Below are positions 35,401 through 43,604 of a DNA stretch of 64,000 nt, piece by piece. The translations under genes were made by a program, and so were the position numbers. Below the pieces are notes generated by a model. That model was not told the origin of the DNA, searched no databases, and saw only the letters and a list, made by a program, of their open reading frames with translations. Each line of letters opens with the position of its first letter. Position 1 is the first letter of the stretch. This DNA comes from Bacteroidota bacterium (lineage in GTDB: Bacteria; Bacteroidota; Bacteroidia; JAHEXY01). The stretch is from positions 62,001 to 126,000 of the forward strand of contig JAHEXY010000010.1 in the NCBI GenBank assembly GCA_023251875.1. The letters are read 5' to 3'.

Positions 35401-35898
35401 TTGGGTTTAGCAAAAAATCAAAATCCATTGCAAGGTTCTTTTATTATTGAAGAATTAACCGATTTAGTTGAAGCAGCTGTATTAACAGAATTCGATCGCA
35501 TAACAGAACGTGGTGGCGTTTTAGGCGCGATGGAAACCATGTACCAGCGCGGAAAAATACAAGAAGAGAGTTTGTATTACGAAACCTTAAAACACACAGG
35601 AGAATTTCCAATCATTGGTGTAAATACATTTTTAAGCTCAAAAGGTTCGCCTACTATTTTGCCTAAAGAAGTAATTCGTTCAACCAAAGAAGAAAAAGAA
35701 GGTCAAATAGAAACACTTAAAAATTTACATCAATTTCATAAAGAGAAAACTGCACAAGAATTAAGCAAACTGCAACAAGCCGCCATTCACAATAAAAATA
35801 TGTTTGATGTATTAATGGAAACTGTTAAATATTGTTCACTCGGACAAATTACGCATTCACTCTTTGAAGTGGGTGGGCAGTATAGGAGGAATATGTAA
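32455..35898 (+). CDS. icmF: Fused isobutyryl-CoA mutase IcmF
   Basis: The 1147-residue fusion has three parts: an N-terminal B12-binding domain (about 10-140; [10 protein letters not shown] with base-off His25), a MeaB-like GTPase (about 215-470; P-loop GTGGAGKSS), and a C-terminal acyl-CoA mutase barrel (about 575-1147; [25 protein letters not shown] region). It interconverts isobutyryl-CoA and butyryl-CoA with adenosylcobalamin; the GTPase part chaperones the cofactor. Two repeat elements of the intergenic CCTCC/CCCCC hairpin type are inserted in frame between the B12 and GTPase domains (residues about 149-160 and 207-218). Confidence 0.93.
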   Translation: MEIIKPYQAKNKIRIVTAASLFDGHDASINIMRRIIQASGAEVIHLGHDRSAEEVVDCAIQEDAQAIAVTSYQGGHVEYFKYMKDLLKHKGCEHIKLFGGGGGVILPEEIKELHEYGIEKIYSPDDGRSMGLQGMINDLLERSDYPTGHPSSFLPKGEEVSDNDISVLTKKKKLQITQENTKLIASLISCAENYPDQFDTIYAAIKSPLPPSGEMKGVVLGITGTGGAGKSSLVDELVRRFLIDFKEKTIAIISVDPSKRKTGGALLGDRIRMNAIRNSRVYMRSLATRQSNLALSKYVKEAVDIVKAAGFDLVILETSGIGQSDTEIIEHSDLSLYVMTPEFGAASQLEKIDMLDFADLVSINKFDKRGAPDALRDVKKQYKRNRNQFDLADENVPVFGTIASQFNDPGTNRLYRALIDKVVEKTKVKWNSTFAITNEMSEKVFIIPPARTRYLSEISENNRNYDKWVMAQKNSAQKLYSIQKSIEVLKESVVEDKDRLIKSLQEASAKLELELDPKNKKRIDQWPGIVEKYLAPEFIFKVREQELKIKNFTESLSHTQIPKISLPKYEAWGDLLQWMLQENVPGYFPYTAGVFPFKREEEDPTRMFAGEGGPERTNARFHYVSMNMPARRLSTAFDSVTLYGNDPDYRPDIYGKIGNAGVSICCLDDAKKLYSGFNLVDPKTSVSMTINGPSSIITAFFMNAAVDQQCEVYIKQNKLEAAINKKIEAIYKEKNAVQPKYLGKLPEGNNGLGLMLLGVTGDQVLPKEVYEKIKADTISKVRGTVQADILKEDQAQNTCIFSTEFSLRLMGDMQDYFIQKNIRNFYSVSISGYHIAEAGANPISQLAFTLANGFTYVEYYMSRGMDVNKFAPNLSFFFSNGIDPEYSVIGRVARRIWAKAMKLKYGADERSQKLKYHIQTSGRSLHAQEIDFNDIRTTLQALYAIYDNCNSLHTNAYDEAITTPTEDSVRRAMAIQLIINRELGLAKNQNPLQGSFIIEELTDLVEAAVLTEFDRITERGGVLGAMETMYQRGKIQEESLYYETLKHTGEFPIIGVNTFLSSKGSPTILPKEVIRSTKEEKEGQIETLKNLHQFHKEKTAQELSKLQQAAIHNKNMFDVLMETVKYCSLGQITHSLFEVGGQYRRNM
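32899..32934. repeat. Hairpin repeat inserted in frame in icmF (site 1)
   Basis: CACCCCTCCTC...CCTCCCCAAAGGGGAGG...AGGTG matches the intergenic CCTCCCC/GGGGAGG hairpin at 17480. It encodes [13 protein letters not shown] in the linker after the B12 domain and keeps the frame. Confidence 0.75.
33074..33107. repeat. Hairpin repeat inserted in frame in icmF (site 2)
   Basis: GCCCCCTTCCCCCTTCGGGG followed by GAAATGAAGGGGGT is a strong nested hairpin, G/C-rich against an A/T-rich gene. It encodes [11 protein letters not shown] immediately before the GTPase beta strand [10 protein letters not shown]. Confidence 0.75.
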
Positions 35899-35924
35899 GG
35901 GCGAATTAAGAATTAGAGTGTATC

Positions 35925-36332
35925 ATGAAAGGAGTATTACATCATATTGAAATTAATGTAAGCGATCTACAAAAATCGATTGAATTTTGGGATTGGCTTT
36001 TAAAAGAATTAGGATATGCTCAATTTCAAAATTGGAAATTAGGTAAGAGTTATAAGTTTGATAATACTTACATAGTTTTTGTTCAAACAGAAGAACAATT
36101 TTTGGATGTGAGATACCATCGCAAAAGAACCGGATTAAATCATCTAGCATTTTTTGGTGACTCAAAAGAATTTATTGATGGGCTGCTATTCAAACTCAAA
36201 GAAAAAAAAGTAAAAGTCTTATACGAAAATAAATATCCATTTGCCGAAAACTACTACGCAATCTATTTTGAAGATCCAGATAGAATAAAAGTTGAAGTAA
36301 TTGCTTATCCTTATATCTATCAGAATTTATAG
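35925..36332 (+). CDS. VOC (glyoxalase/bleomycin-resistance) family protein
   Basis: The 135-residue protein shows the VOC beta-alpha-beta-beta-beta pattern: HHIEINVSDLQKSIEFWDWLLKELGY, RTGLNHLAFFGDSKEFIDGL and YAIYFEDPDRIKVEVIAYP. Metal ligands are probably the first His, the middle His and the last Glu. The activity is not predictable. It is 26 bases after icmF in the same direction, a possible epimerase-like accessory, but this is unproven. Confidence 0.75.
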   Translation: MKGVLHHIEINVSDLQKSIEFWDWLLKELGYAQFQNWKLGKSYKFDNTYIVFVQTEEQFLDVRYHRKRTGLNHLAFFGDSKEFIDGLLFKLKEKKVKVLYENKYPFAENYYAIYFEDPDRIKVEVIAYPYIYQNL

Positions 36333-36372
36333 GAGAGTAAAAAAAAGAAGAATTAAAAATGATGAAAGACTA

Positions 36373-36444
36373 AATCCCGAAGGGATGGAATTATTATAGA
36401 AAAAAGGAATAAACAAAAAAATAAACCCCGAAGGGGTGAAATTA
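36373..36444 (+). repeat. REP doublet (BIME-like) copy 1, upstream of RAYT
   Basis: The 72-bp unit is REP-A AATCCCGAAGGGATGG plus ATTATTATAG, then about 24 unconserved bases, then REP-B AACCCCGAAGGGGTGAAATTA. Copy 3 has the same orientation and nearly the same spacing; copy 2 is inverted. Confidence 0.85.
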
Positions 36445-36456
36445 AACAATGGAAGA

Positions 36457-36918
36457 ATGCCAGGCACTTTTTCTCAAATGTATGTTCAAGTAATTTTTGC
36501 TGTAAAAGGCAGAACAAATTTAATTAGCAAAACAAATGAAGAAGAACTGTATAAATATATTGCCGGAATAATAAAAGGCAAAGATCAAAAATCAATTATT
36601 GTAAATGGCATGCCGGACCATATACATGCTTTTGTTGGTTTGCGGCCTTCAATGGCTGCTTCTGATTTGGTAAGAGACATAAAAAATAACTCATCCAATT
36701 TTATTAATGATCATAAATGGGTAAAAGGAAAATTTTCTTGGCAAGAAGGTTATGGAATATTTACCTATTCACATTCACATATAGAATCGGTTTACAATTA
36801 CATTTTAAATCAAAAAGAACATCACAAAAAGAAAACATTTCGTGAAGAATACATTGATTTTTTGAAAAAATTTGAAATCAAGTATGATGAGAAATATTTA
36901 TTTGAATGGATTGAATAA
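36457..36918 (+). CDS. REP-associated tyrosine transposase (Y1/HUH, IS200-like)
   Basis: The 153-residue protein is a Y1-type single-strand transposase. The HUH motif is His55 and His57 (MPDHIHAFVG), and the likely catalytic tyrosine is Tyr115 (SVYNYILNQKEHH). Relatives nick and join hairpin-forming single strands. The gene is bracketed by inverted REP doublets, which marks it as RAYT-like rather than a standard IS200. The ATG at 36457 is preferred over a GTG at 36436 that lies inside the REP palindrome. The stop codon abuts REP copy 2. Confidence 0.85.
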   Translation: MPGTFSQMYVQVIFAVKGRTNLISKTNEEELYKYIAGIIKGKDQKSIIVNGMPDHIHAFVGLRPSMAASDLVRDIKNNSSNFINDHKWVKGKFSWQEGYGIFTYSHSHIESVYNYILNQKEHHKKKTFREEYIDFLKKFEIKYDEKYLFEWIE

Positions 36919-36988
36919 TATCACCCCTTCGGGGTTTTAGCAGTATGTTATTGCGTTTGTGCTATAATAATACCATCCCTTCGGGATT
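36917..36988 (-). repeat. REP doublet copy 2, inverted, downstream of RAYT
   Basis: Read on the minus strand it is AATCCCGAAGGGATGG plus ATTATTATAG, about 25 bases, then AACCCCGAAGGGGTGATATT. It is also 72 bp and forms an inverted flank with copy 1. Confidence 0.85.
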
Positions 36989-37073
36989 GGTTGTTGAGCC
37001 CAATTCAAAATAGTAATATAACTACGATTAAAGTGTTGTCCTTATTAGAGAAATAAAACATTAAGAAAGTGTA

Positions 37074-37145
37074 AAGCCCGAAGGGCTGGCATTATTATAG
37101 AATAAATAATCTTGAGGAGTAAAAACTCCGAAGGAGTGATATTTA
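37074..37145 (+). repeat. REP doublet copy 3, beyond the RAYT unit
   Basis: AAGCCCGAAGGGCTGG plus ATTATTATAG, about 23 bases, then AACTCCGAAGGAGTGATATTTA. Stem bases differ from copies 1 and 2 in compensating pairs (GCCC/GGGC, CTCC/GGAG), so the hairpins are conserved although the sequence is not. Confidence 0.82.
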
Positions 37146-37235
37146 TCCCTTATTTTATTTCAAATATTTTGGCAATGAATTTTTTGTGATCGACCATAAA
37201 TAGAGGAATATTTAAATTTCGCTTTAAGGCTCAAG

Positions 37236-37279
37236 AAAAGTTTCCATTTTGGAAACCTTTTTGTACTTTTATACGTATA
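37236..37279. promoter_or_regulatory. Palindromes upstream of higB
   Basis: AAAAGTTTCC and GGAAACCTTT form an imperfect hairpin, followed by TTGTACTTTTATACGTATAA. TATACGTATA (37270-37279) is a perfect palindrome two bases before the higB ATG, a plausible HigA operator. Confidence 0.45.
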
Positions 37280-37281
37280 AT

Positions 37282-37575
37282 ATGAGAATAATTGCTAAAC
37301 GTACTTTAAGAGAATTTTGGGAGAAATACGCTGATGCGGAAACGCCATTAAAAGTGTGGTACAAAAATATTAGCGAGGCTGAATGGAAAAACAACAACGA
37401 ATTAAAGCGACAATTTAAAAATGTAAGTATTGTTGGAAACGACAGACTCGTTTTTAATATAAAAGGAAACACTTACCGATTAGTTGTTGCTGTTGATTAT
37501 GAAAAACAAATTGTTTGGATAAAATTTATTGGCTATCACAAAGATTATAATAAAATAAATGTAAAAACCATATAG
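37282..37575 (+). CDS. higB: HigB-like mRNA interferase toxin
   Basis: The 97-residue basic protein matches the HigB_toxin family: MRIIAKRTLREFWEKYADAE, a W-Y-K-N pattern, and NTYRLVVAVDYEKQIVWIKFIGYHKDYNKI near the end. It precedes the antitoxin by three bases, the inverted gene order typical of HigBA. The ATG at 37282 gives the standard N-terminus; an upstream TTG at 37249 lies in the regulatory hairpin. Confidence 0.87.
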   Translation: MRIIAKRTLREFWEKYADAETPLKVWYKNISEAEWKNNNELKRQFKNVSIVGNDRLVFNIKGNTYRLVVAVDYEKQIVWIKFIGYHKDYNKINVKTI

Positions 37576-37578
37576 AAC

Positions 37579-37929
37579 ATGAAAATAAAACCCATTTTAA
37601 CAGAGAAAGATTATCAAGTAGCATTAAAGCGAGTTGAAAAAATTTGGGGCTCAAAATTAGGAACTGCAGAAGGAGATGAACTTGATGTTTTATGTACTTT
37701 AATTGAGAAATATGAAGATAAATATTATCCTATTGAAGCTCCTGATCCGGTTGAGGCCATAAAATATGTAATGGAAGAAAAGGGCCTGGAAAGAAAAGAT
37801 TTGATAAAAATTATTGGAAACAAAAGTAGGGTATCAGATTTACTCAATAAAAAACGTGAGCTTTCAAAAAATATGATAAAAGCACTTCATGAACACTTGG
37901 GCATTTCGTATGAAATTTTAATGGCTTGA
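37579..37929 (+). CDS. higA: HigA-like antitoxin (XRE helix-turn-helix)
   Basis: The 116-residue protein has the HigA N-terminal region (ILTEKDYQVALKRVEKIW...GTAEGDELDVLCTLIEKYED) and a C-terminal XRE helix-turn-helix (GLERKDLIKIIGNKSRVSDLLNKKRELS). It neutralises HigB and probably represses the pair through the palindrome upstream. Confidence 0.88.
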   Translation: MKIKPILTEKDYQVALKRVEKIWGSKLGTAEGDELDVLCTLIEKYEDKYYPIEAPDPVEAIKYVMEEKGLERKDLIKIIGNKSRVSDLLNKKRELSKNMIKALHEHLGISYEILMA

Positions 37930-38053
37930 TATTTTACTATGCCAATGATTGTTTGTGTGATTGCATAACTAGAGTAATATTTAAAATCACCATTTACGCT
38001 ATAATAATGTAATTATTATCACAAAAAATGAACTTATTATATGAACTGTAGGC

Positions 38054-38422
38054 TTATTTTCCTTTCTTCTTTTTAGCCTCCAACAAATAATTAATTTTCC
38101 TGAGTAGTTCGTTTTTCTCTTTTAATTCAACGAGGTCTTTTTTGTATTGTTGAAGTTCTTCTTTTAAGGCAGCCAAATCATTTTTGCTTTGGTAAGCAGC
38201 CTGACTCTCTTTTACAACCCAGCTGACATTTTCTAAATAATAATTAAAGAAATCATGCTCTAAAACTTTACATATTTTAAACAGCAAACCCGTATCAATG
38301 GTTTTGCGTTCAAAAATATTGTACACAACGGTTCTGCTTTTATTAATTTTTGCAGCAAACTCCGTTACCGGAATTCTTGATTCTTCAAGCACTAATTTGA
38401 TTTTTTGACCTATGTGTACCAT
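38054..38422 (-). CDS. XRE-type regulator with C-terminal coiled coil
   Basis: The 122-residue protein has an N-terminal helix-turn-helix (IGQKIKLVLEESRIPVTEFAAKINKSRTVVYNIF) and a C-terminal coiled coil (about 75-115, KEELQQYKKDLVELKEKNELLRKINYLL). It is divergently transcribed from the H-NOX gene with a 135-base gap, so it may regulate the sensor genes. This is inference from position. Confidence 0.68.
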   Translation of the reverse strand: MVHIGQKIKLVLEESRIPVTEFAAKINKSRTVVYNIFERKTIDTGLLFKICKVLEHDFFNYYLENVSWVVKESQAAYQSKNDLAALKEELQQYKKDLVELKEKNELLRKINYLLEAKKKKGK

Positions 38423-38557
38423 GAATACAAAATTCATGGTTTTGGACTGTTTAATCGATTATTTATAGTCTTTTTAACCGGCAAAAACTTACCTTCATCT
38501 AAATAATCTGCAACTTTAATCTTGAAAATACGTATAACAGGCTAAATCATATTTAAT

Positions 38558-39100
38558 ATGTACGGAATTGTAAATAAAGCAATACAAGGATTAGTAACCG
38601 AAAACTTTGGCAAAGAAAGTTGGGAAAAAGTAAAACAAAAAAGTGGAGTAGAGATAGATTCCTTTCTCAGCCATGAACCTTATCCTGATGAATATACTTT
38701 TCAGTTAGCAGGGGCTGCTGCCGAGGTATTAAACATGCCCTTAAAAGATGTGCTTATTGCTTTTGGGGAGTATTGGGTCTTAAAAACAGGTATGCAACAT
38801 TATGGTTCACTTATGCAAGCAGGTGGAAACAACTTAAAAGAATTTTTAATCAATCTACCTGCCTTTCATAGTAGGGTAATGTTGATTTACCCCAATTTAA
38901 CTCCTCCTGAATTTAAAATAACAAATATAGATGATAACTCATTGCATGTACATTATTTTTCACAACGCCAAGGCCTAAAAGATTTTGTAGTTGGCTTATT
39001 GCAAGGGCTTGGAAAAATGTATCAGGTTAATGCACAAATTTTAATTTCTCAAACAACTGAAAATGGAGCTGATCATGATGTTTTTATAGTAAAATGGTAA
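38558..39100 (+). CDS. H-NOX heme-based gas sensor
   Basis: The 180-residue protein is a full H-NOX domain. His104 (LPAFHSRV) is the expected proximal heme ligand, and the YxSxR heme-propionate motif is Tyr133, Ser135, Arg137 (HYFSQR). These are close to the canonical 102, 131, 133 and 135. The distal region (QGLKDFVVG) shows no tyrosine at the position that confers O2 binding in Thermoanaerobacter H-NOX, so NO is the more likely ligand. It sits 40 bases before a histidine kinase, its probable partner. Confidence 0.92.
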   Translation: MYGIVNKAIQGLVTENFGKESWEKVKQKSGVEIDSFLSHEPYPDEYTFQLAGAAAEVLNMPLKDVLIAFGEYWVLKTGMQHYGSLMQAGGNNLKEFLINLPAFHSRVMLIYPNLTPPEFKITNIDDNSLHVHYFSQRQGLKDFVVGLLQGLGKMYQVNAQILISQTTENGADHDVFIVKW

Positions 39101-39140
39101 ATATGGGATAGAACTACGTTACAAAAATATATTTTAAAAC

Positions 39141-40382
39141 ATGGACGAATCAAACATTATTGATAATGAGTTGCTGGATAATTTATTTCCTTTCTATTTT
39201 GTTGCCGATGAGTCTTTGAAAATTACAAAGGCTGGAAAGGGCCATTTAAAATTGTTTCCTGATATTATAGGACAATCTTTTTCGGCATATTTCTCTTTCA
39301 AACGCCCGTCTAGCGTATCGTATCATTTTTCATCCATCATAGAATATTATAATCAAATTTTTATTCTTGATTCTATTCCATTGAAAAATTTATTATTCAG
39401 AGGACAAATGATTCATCTCCAGAAATCACAAATGCTCCTTTTTGTGGGATCTCCATGGATTATAAATGTAGATGACCTGAAAAAATATAATTTACTGCTT
39501 ACCGATTTTGCCTTGCATGATACCATAACTGATATGCTGCAAATAGTAAAAACAAAAGATATCATGATGAATGATATTAAGCATTTAATAGTAGATTTAA
39601 ATATTCAAAAAAAGGAATTAATAAAAACGAATGCATTAGCTGAGGTATCTAAAAAAGCAAAAGAAAAATTTATTGCAAATATGAGTCATGAGATTAGAAC
39701 GCCCATGAATGCCATAGCCGGCATGGCAGAATTGCTTATTGAATCCGATTTATTGCAAGAGCAAAAAGAATATGCACAAGCCATTAAACTATCTACTGAT
39801 AATTTAATGGAAATAATAAATGGGGTTCTTGATTTTTCAAAAATTAATTCAGGAAAAATAGAATTTGCTGAAGTTGCTTTTTATATCAAAGAAATTTTAG
39901 ATGAAATTATTAAAACGCTTGGCGTAAGTGCTATAAAAAAAAATATTTCTCTTACATATTCTATAACGAATAATGTTCCTAAATTAGTAATTGGCGATTC
40001 ACATAAGCTTAAACAAATTTTATTAAACCTGGTTGGTAATGCCATAAAGTTTACTGAAAATGGAAGAGTAAAAATTGAGGTTTATTGTACAAGTAAAACA
40101 AATGATAATTACGTAATTGAATTTTCTGTTTCAGATACAGGTATCGGTATAGAAGAAGATAAACTTGATATGATATTTGAAAGTTTTAGTCAGGCAAATA
40201 ATGATACAACTCGAAAATATGGTGGCACAGGCCTTGGTTTATCAATTGCTAAAAAACTTGTTAGTATGCATGGCGGAAATATTTCTGTTAAAAGCAAATT
40301 AAATGAAGGCTCTGTGTTTACTATAGTTATTCCATTTAAAGCTCAACATTCATTACAAGAAACATTAAATGATAAAAACTAA
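39141..40382 (+). CDS. HNOBA-type histidine kinase, H-NOX partner
   Basis: The 413-residue soluble protein has an N-terminal region resembling the HNOBA (heme-NO-binding associated) PAS-like domain (residues about 15-115, including FPDIIGQSFSAYFSFKRPS and FRGQMIHL). A coiled coil follows, then a HisKA domain (NMSHEIRTPMNAIAGMAEL) and HATPase (NLVGNAIKFTENG, VSDTGIGI, GGTGLGLSI). No receiver domain and no response regulator are present nearby. It is expected to be controlled by the upstream H-NOX according to NO. Confidence 0.87.
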   Translation: MDESNIIDNELLDNLFPFYFVADESLKITKAGKGHLKLFPDIIGQSFSAYFSFKRPSSVSYHFSSIIEYYNQIFILDSIPLKNLLFRGQMIHLQKSQMLLFVGSPWIINVDDLKKYNLLLTDFALHDTITDMLQIVKTKDIMMNDIKHLIVDLNIQKKELIKTNALAEVSKKAKEKFIANMSHEIRTPMNAIAGMAELLIESDLLQEQKEYAQAIKLSTDNLMEIINGVLDFSKINSGKIEFAEVAFYIKEILDEIIKTLGVSAIKKNISLTYSITNNVPKLVIGDSHKLKQILLNLVGNAIKFTENGRVKIEVYCTSKTNDNYVIEFSVSDTGIGIEEDKLDMIFESFSQANNDTTRKYGGTGLGLSIAKKLVSMHGGNISVKSKLNEGSVFTIVIPFKAQHSLQETLNDKN

Positions 40383-40549
40383 AATTATGTCTTTGCATCG
40401 ATAAAAAATTATTCGGGAATACTATGTTGGCAAACCTTGTTCATCGTAGTTGTGTTGTGAATCAATGATCTTAATGACAAATACAAATGAATGCGATGCC
40501 TCCTCACGTTCATCAAGGTCTTGAAATATATGGCTATGTGATTATGGCA

Positions 40550-41665
40550 CTATTTCACTTTAAGAATTGCACTTACCGGATAGTGATCTGATAGTTTTTT
40601 ATCGATTCTTTCGTAGTATAAACATTCAATATTATCACTATGTAAAATATAATCTATTCTGAAAGAGGGAAACAAACCAATATAGGTATTGCCAATGCCG
40701 TTTCCTTTTTCAATAAAGGAATCATTTAGTTTTTCTGAAACGGTATGGTAAGTATATGATCCGGGAGTATCATTAAAATCACCGCATAAAATTACGGGAT
40801 AGGGTGAATTGTTAATGCTTTCTGCAACCAATTCTGCTTGACTGGCCCTTCTGCTAAAAGCAATTTTTAATTTTCTTAGTATTTTTTTTATCCCCATCCA
40901 TTGCTTTTCATCGTCAATAGGAGAGTCGTCAATTTTTTCAATGGTTACATAATCTTCCTTGCCAAAACGAATGGATTGAAAATGGGCACAGTATACCCGA
41001 ATGGTATCTCCCTTTACATCAATATCCGTATACATACAAATGTTATTGGTGCCTTTTCCAAAATCAATTCTACCTTTATTTACTATTGGATAAGAACTAA
41101 ATGTTGCAATGCCTAATTTGTTTGTTGGATTAAATACGTTGGAATATTCTGCATGAAGTTCATGAGCTTTAAAAGATTGCTGCATGGAGTCTGCAGATAT
41201 AATATAGCCATCATTGTTATACATAAATTCTTGCATGCAAATAATATCAGCATTAGAATTTTTAATGATGTCAAAAATTTTATTGTCGGTAGTTTTGTCT
41301 TTTGAGGAATCATCATAAATGGCAAATAATCTCACATTGTATGAAATTATTTTGAGTGTATGGCAAGCATCATTATTGGGTATTGTATCATTACCCCAAT
41401 GTGCTTGAAAATGAGATTTGATATGGGTCCAGCCAAGTAAAATTACAATAAGAGATAGTATCATTTGTTTTTTTTGAAACAATGCCCAATAGATCATAAA
41501 TGCAATATTGAGGATTAAAATAAAAGGATAGGCTAATCCCAAAAAAGAAAGAGGCCAAAATATTTTAGGGCTGATGTAGGATGCAGAATAGCTTGCCACT
41601 AATAATAAAGTACAAAGAATATTAACTATAAAAATAATCTTATTGGGCCAAGCTAAATTGTTCAT
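40550..41665 (-). CDS. Endonuclease/exonuclease/phosphatase family membrane protein
   Basis: The 371-residue protein has about three N-terminal membrane helices (residues 8-85) and an EEP domain: KIISYNVRLFAIYDD, ADIICMQEFM, VILCGDFNDTPGSY and LSDHYPVSAILKV. These are the metal-dependent phosphodiesterase motifs (Asn, Glu, Asp-x-Asn, Asp-His). The substrate is unknown. It starts five bases after the upstream rhomboid gene ends, so it is cotranscribed. Confidence 0.83.
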   Translation of the reverse strand: MNNLAWPNKIIFIVNILCTLLLVASYSASYISPKIFWPLSFLGLAYPFILILNIAFMIYWALFQKKQMILSLIVILLGWTHIKSHFQAHWGNDTIPNNDACHTLKIISYNVRLFAIYDDSSKDKTTDNKIFDIIKNSNADIICMQEFMYNNDGYIISADSMQQSFKAHELHAEYSNVFNPTNKLGIATFSSYPIVNKGRIDFGKGTNNICMYTDIDVKGDTIRVYCAHFQSIRFGKEDYVTIEKIDDSPIDDEKQWMGIKKILRKLKIAFSRRASQAELVAESINNSPYPVILCGDFNDTPGSYTYHTVSEKLNDSFIEKGNGIGNTYIGLFPSFRIDYILHSDNIECLYYERIDKKLSDHYPVSAILKVK

Positions 41666-41670
41666 GAAAT

Positions 41671-42552
41671 TTATTTCTCGTCTTTGCTCATTTTAAATAA
41701 GAGTTCTTTTTCTTGCTTGCTTAAGCTATCATAACCAGACTTTGATATTTTATCCAATATTTCATCAATAACTTTTTGTTTGTTAAGTTTCACTGCATTG
41801 TATACTTCATCAGGTACTGGACGTTTGTGTTCAACTCTGAGTGTTGATTTTTTCTTAAACCAAGAAGATGGATTTACGTTTTTGAATAAATTTTCAAAAA
41901 AGAAATTCCCTTTTGATTTTTGAAAATTGAGCATGTAAAAATAGCCGAGTAATGCACCACCTAAATGCACAATTTTTCCACCGGCATTATCTGTAATATT
42001 TAATACTGTAGAGATTACAAGAATGCCTAGTGCTACATATTTTAATTTTATTTCTCCAATAAATAAAAGTCGAATGGGATAGTTGGGTAAATTGGTTGCA
42101 GTTGCAATTACTACGGCCATTACACCTCCGGAAGCTCCAATTAAATAGGAGTTTTGGGTAATAAAAGATGGAAAGAGTTTTGATATTATTAAAAATAAAA
42201 TGGCCCCAATTATACCACCTAAGAAATAAATAAAAAGCAAGTGTTTTTGGTGAATGTATTCCATAAATAATTTACCCATCCAGTATAACCAAAGCATATT
42301 AAAAAGAATGTGCATTACATCTCCATGAATAAACATATAGGTTATCAAAGTCCAAACTTTATACAAAGCATTAAAATCATAGCTTTTTACAGAGAACCAA
42401 TTTAGAAAAAATTGATATCCTCCAAAGGGAGAGATGCTTTCTAATATGTTACTAAAAATAAATACGATTACATTTACAATGATAATTTGTGTAATGGCAT
42501 TATTTTGCTTACTAAAGGCTTGTTTTATATCGTCAGCAATGGTGTTGAACAT
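41671..42552 (-). CDS. Rhomboid family intramembrane protease (second gene)
   Basis: The 293-residue protein has six hydrophobic segments. It has the rhomboid catalytic serine in GASGGVMA and histidine in VHLGGALLGYF, plus FIHGDVMHILFNMLWLYWMG. A soluble C-terminal tail of about 80 residues is charged. Its ATG directly follows the stop codon of the upstream rhomboid gene, so the two paralogues are coupled. Confidence 0.9.
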   Translation of the reverse strand: MFNTIADDIKQAFSKQNNAITQIIIVNVIVFIFSNILESISPFGGYQFFLNWFSVKSYDFNALYKVWTLITYMFIHGDVMHILFNMLWLYWMGKLFMEYIHQKHLLFIYFLGGIIGAILFLIISKLFPSFITQNSYLIGASGGVMAVVIATATNLPNYPIRLLFIGEIKLKYVALGILVISTVLNITDNAGGKIVHLGGALLGYFYMLNFQKSKGNFFFENLFKNVNPSSWFKKKSTLRVEHKRPVPDEVYNAVKLNKQKVIDEILDKISKSGYDSLSKQEKELLFKMSKDEK

Positions 42553-43401
42553 TTACCAAACTCGGTTTGAGGTTTTTCTCCAGTAATAAAGTAAAATAAA
42601 TCCAAAAAGCATACCACCTAAATGTGCAAAATGAGCGACATCGTCTCCTTTGCTATTTACAATGCCCATTACCAGTTCAATTAATCCATAGCCAAGCACC
42701 AGCCATTTTGCTTTTATGGGAACAGGAATAAAAAAAATATACAGATCAACCATTGGATATAAAACTCCAAAGGCAATTAGTATACCAAAAAGAGCTCCTG
42801 ATGCACCAACTAAAGGCACATCAGTCATAGACGATAAAATTAAATTGAATATTTCAGTTGATTCCTTAACATATTGCGAAGTGTTGCTCGCATTATTTGT
42901 CCATTGAGAAATTACTGAAGTAAGATGATCTTTTACATTTACCGGAACATCATTAATACTTATCATGGCTTCTCTTGGAATGTATTTTTGGGTCATTACA
43001 TTTAATTGATCGAGGTTGGGGCTATTAATAAAATCAGCCAAGGCATGCTCAAACGGAGCAATGTTAAAATAAGAAATGCACAAGTGAAATATAGCTGCAC
43101 CAATACCAGTAAAAAGATAGTAGAACATAAATTTTTGAGAGCCAAGAGAGTTTTCAAGAATGGGGCCAAACATCCATAAACCATACATGTTAAAAAGAAT
43201 ATGCATGAGATTAGCATGCATAAACATATAGGTAACAAACTGAAACGGTTTAAAATAATGAGATGTGGGATAATGCAATCCTAATAAATTATCTAAATCC
43301 CAATCACCTAAAAAGTATTTTGCAATAAAGAAAATAACATTCAGTAGGATAAGATTTTTAACTACAGGAGGTAAAAAATTGGTTCTTCCGTATAATTGCA
43401 T
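42553..43401 (-). CDS. Rhomboid family intramembrane protease (first gene)
   Basis: The 282-residue protein has the rhomboid core: MFMHANLMHILFNMYGLWMFG, catalytic serine in VGASGALFG and histidine in HFAHLGGMLFG. An inserted loop of about 55 residues lies between helices. The ATG at 43401 is preferred over a TTG at 43428, because the -7-like box TACTTTCG is only two bases upstream of that TTG. Confidence 0.9.
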   Translation of the reverse strand: MQLYGRTNFLPPVVKNLILLNVIFFIAKYFLGDWDLDNLLGLHYPTSHYFKPFQFVTYMFMHANLMHILFNMYGLWMFGPILENSLGSQKFMFYYLFTGIGAAIFHLCISYFNIAPFEHALADFINSPNLDQLNVMTQKYIPREAMISINDVPVNVKDHLTSVISQWTNNASNTSQYVKESTEIFNLILSSMTDVPLVGASGALFGILIAFGVLYPMVDLYIFFIPVPIKAKWLVLGYGLIELVMGIVNSKGDDVAHFAHLGGMLFGFILLYYWRKTSNRVW

Positions 43402-43429
43402 CGAATCAGAAAATTTGAAATTTCTCAAA

Positions 43430-43437
43430 CGAAAGTA
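43430..43437 (-). promoter_or_regulatory. -7-like box TACTTTCG for the rhomboid-EEP operon
   Basis: One mismatch from TAnnTTTG on the minus strand, 28 bases before the chosen ATG. Confidence 0.4.
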
Positions 43438-43465
43438 TGAAATTTAGCTGATAAAACGGTATTAG

Positions 43466-43516
43466 CCTCTCCTAAATCCTCCCGAAAAATTGGGACAGGT
43501 ACTCCAAGGGAGAGGA
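43466..43516. repeat. CCTCTCCTAAATCCTCCCGAA repeat
   Basis: CCTCTCCTAAATCCTCCCGA begins a block ending CCAAGGGAGAGG, whose ends form a hairpin. The first 21 bases also occur, inverted, at 15763-15789. It lies in the gap between the divergent mutL and rhomboid 5'/3' ends, where no gene is seen. Confidence 0.6.
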
Positions 43517-43604
43517 CTTTTGGTTCTTTAGAACTTGCGAACTATGTATAGTTAATATCGGTTGCTATGAATTTGAACTCCTTTTGGGGGAAGTAGAGGG
43601 ATCT

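Noticed and set aside
36361-37146. Possible CRISPR array from the repeated CCCGAAGGG units
   Set aside because: Units alternate between two palindrome types, change orientation and surround a transposase. Spacers are few and irregular, and no cas genes are present. REP doublets explain them.
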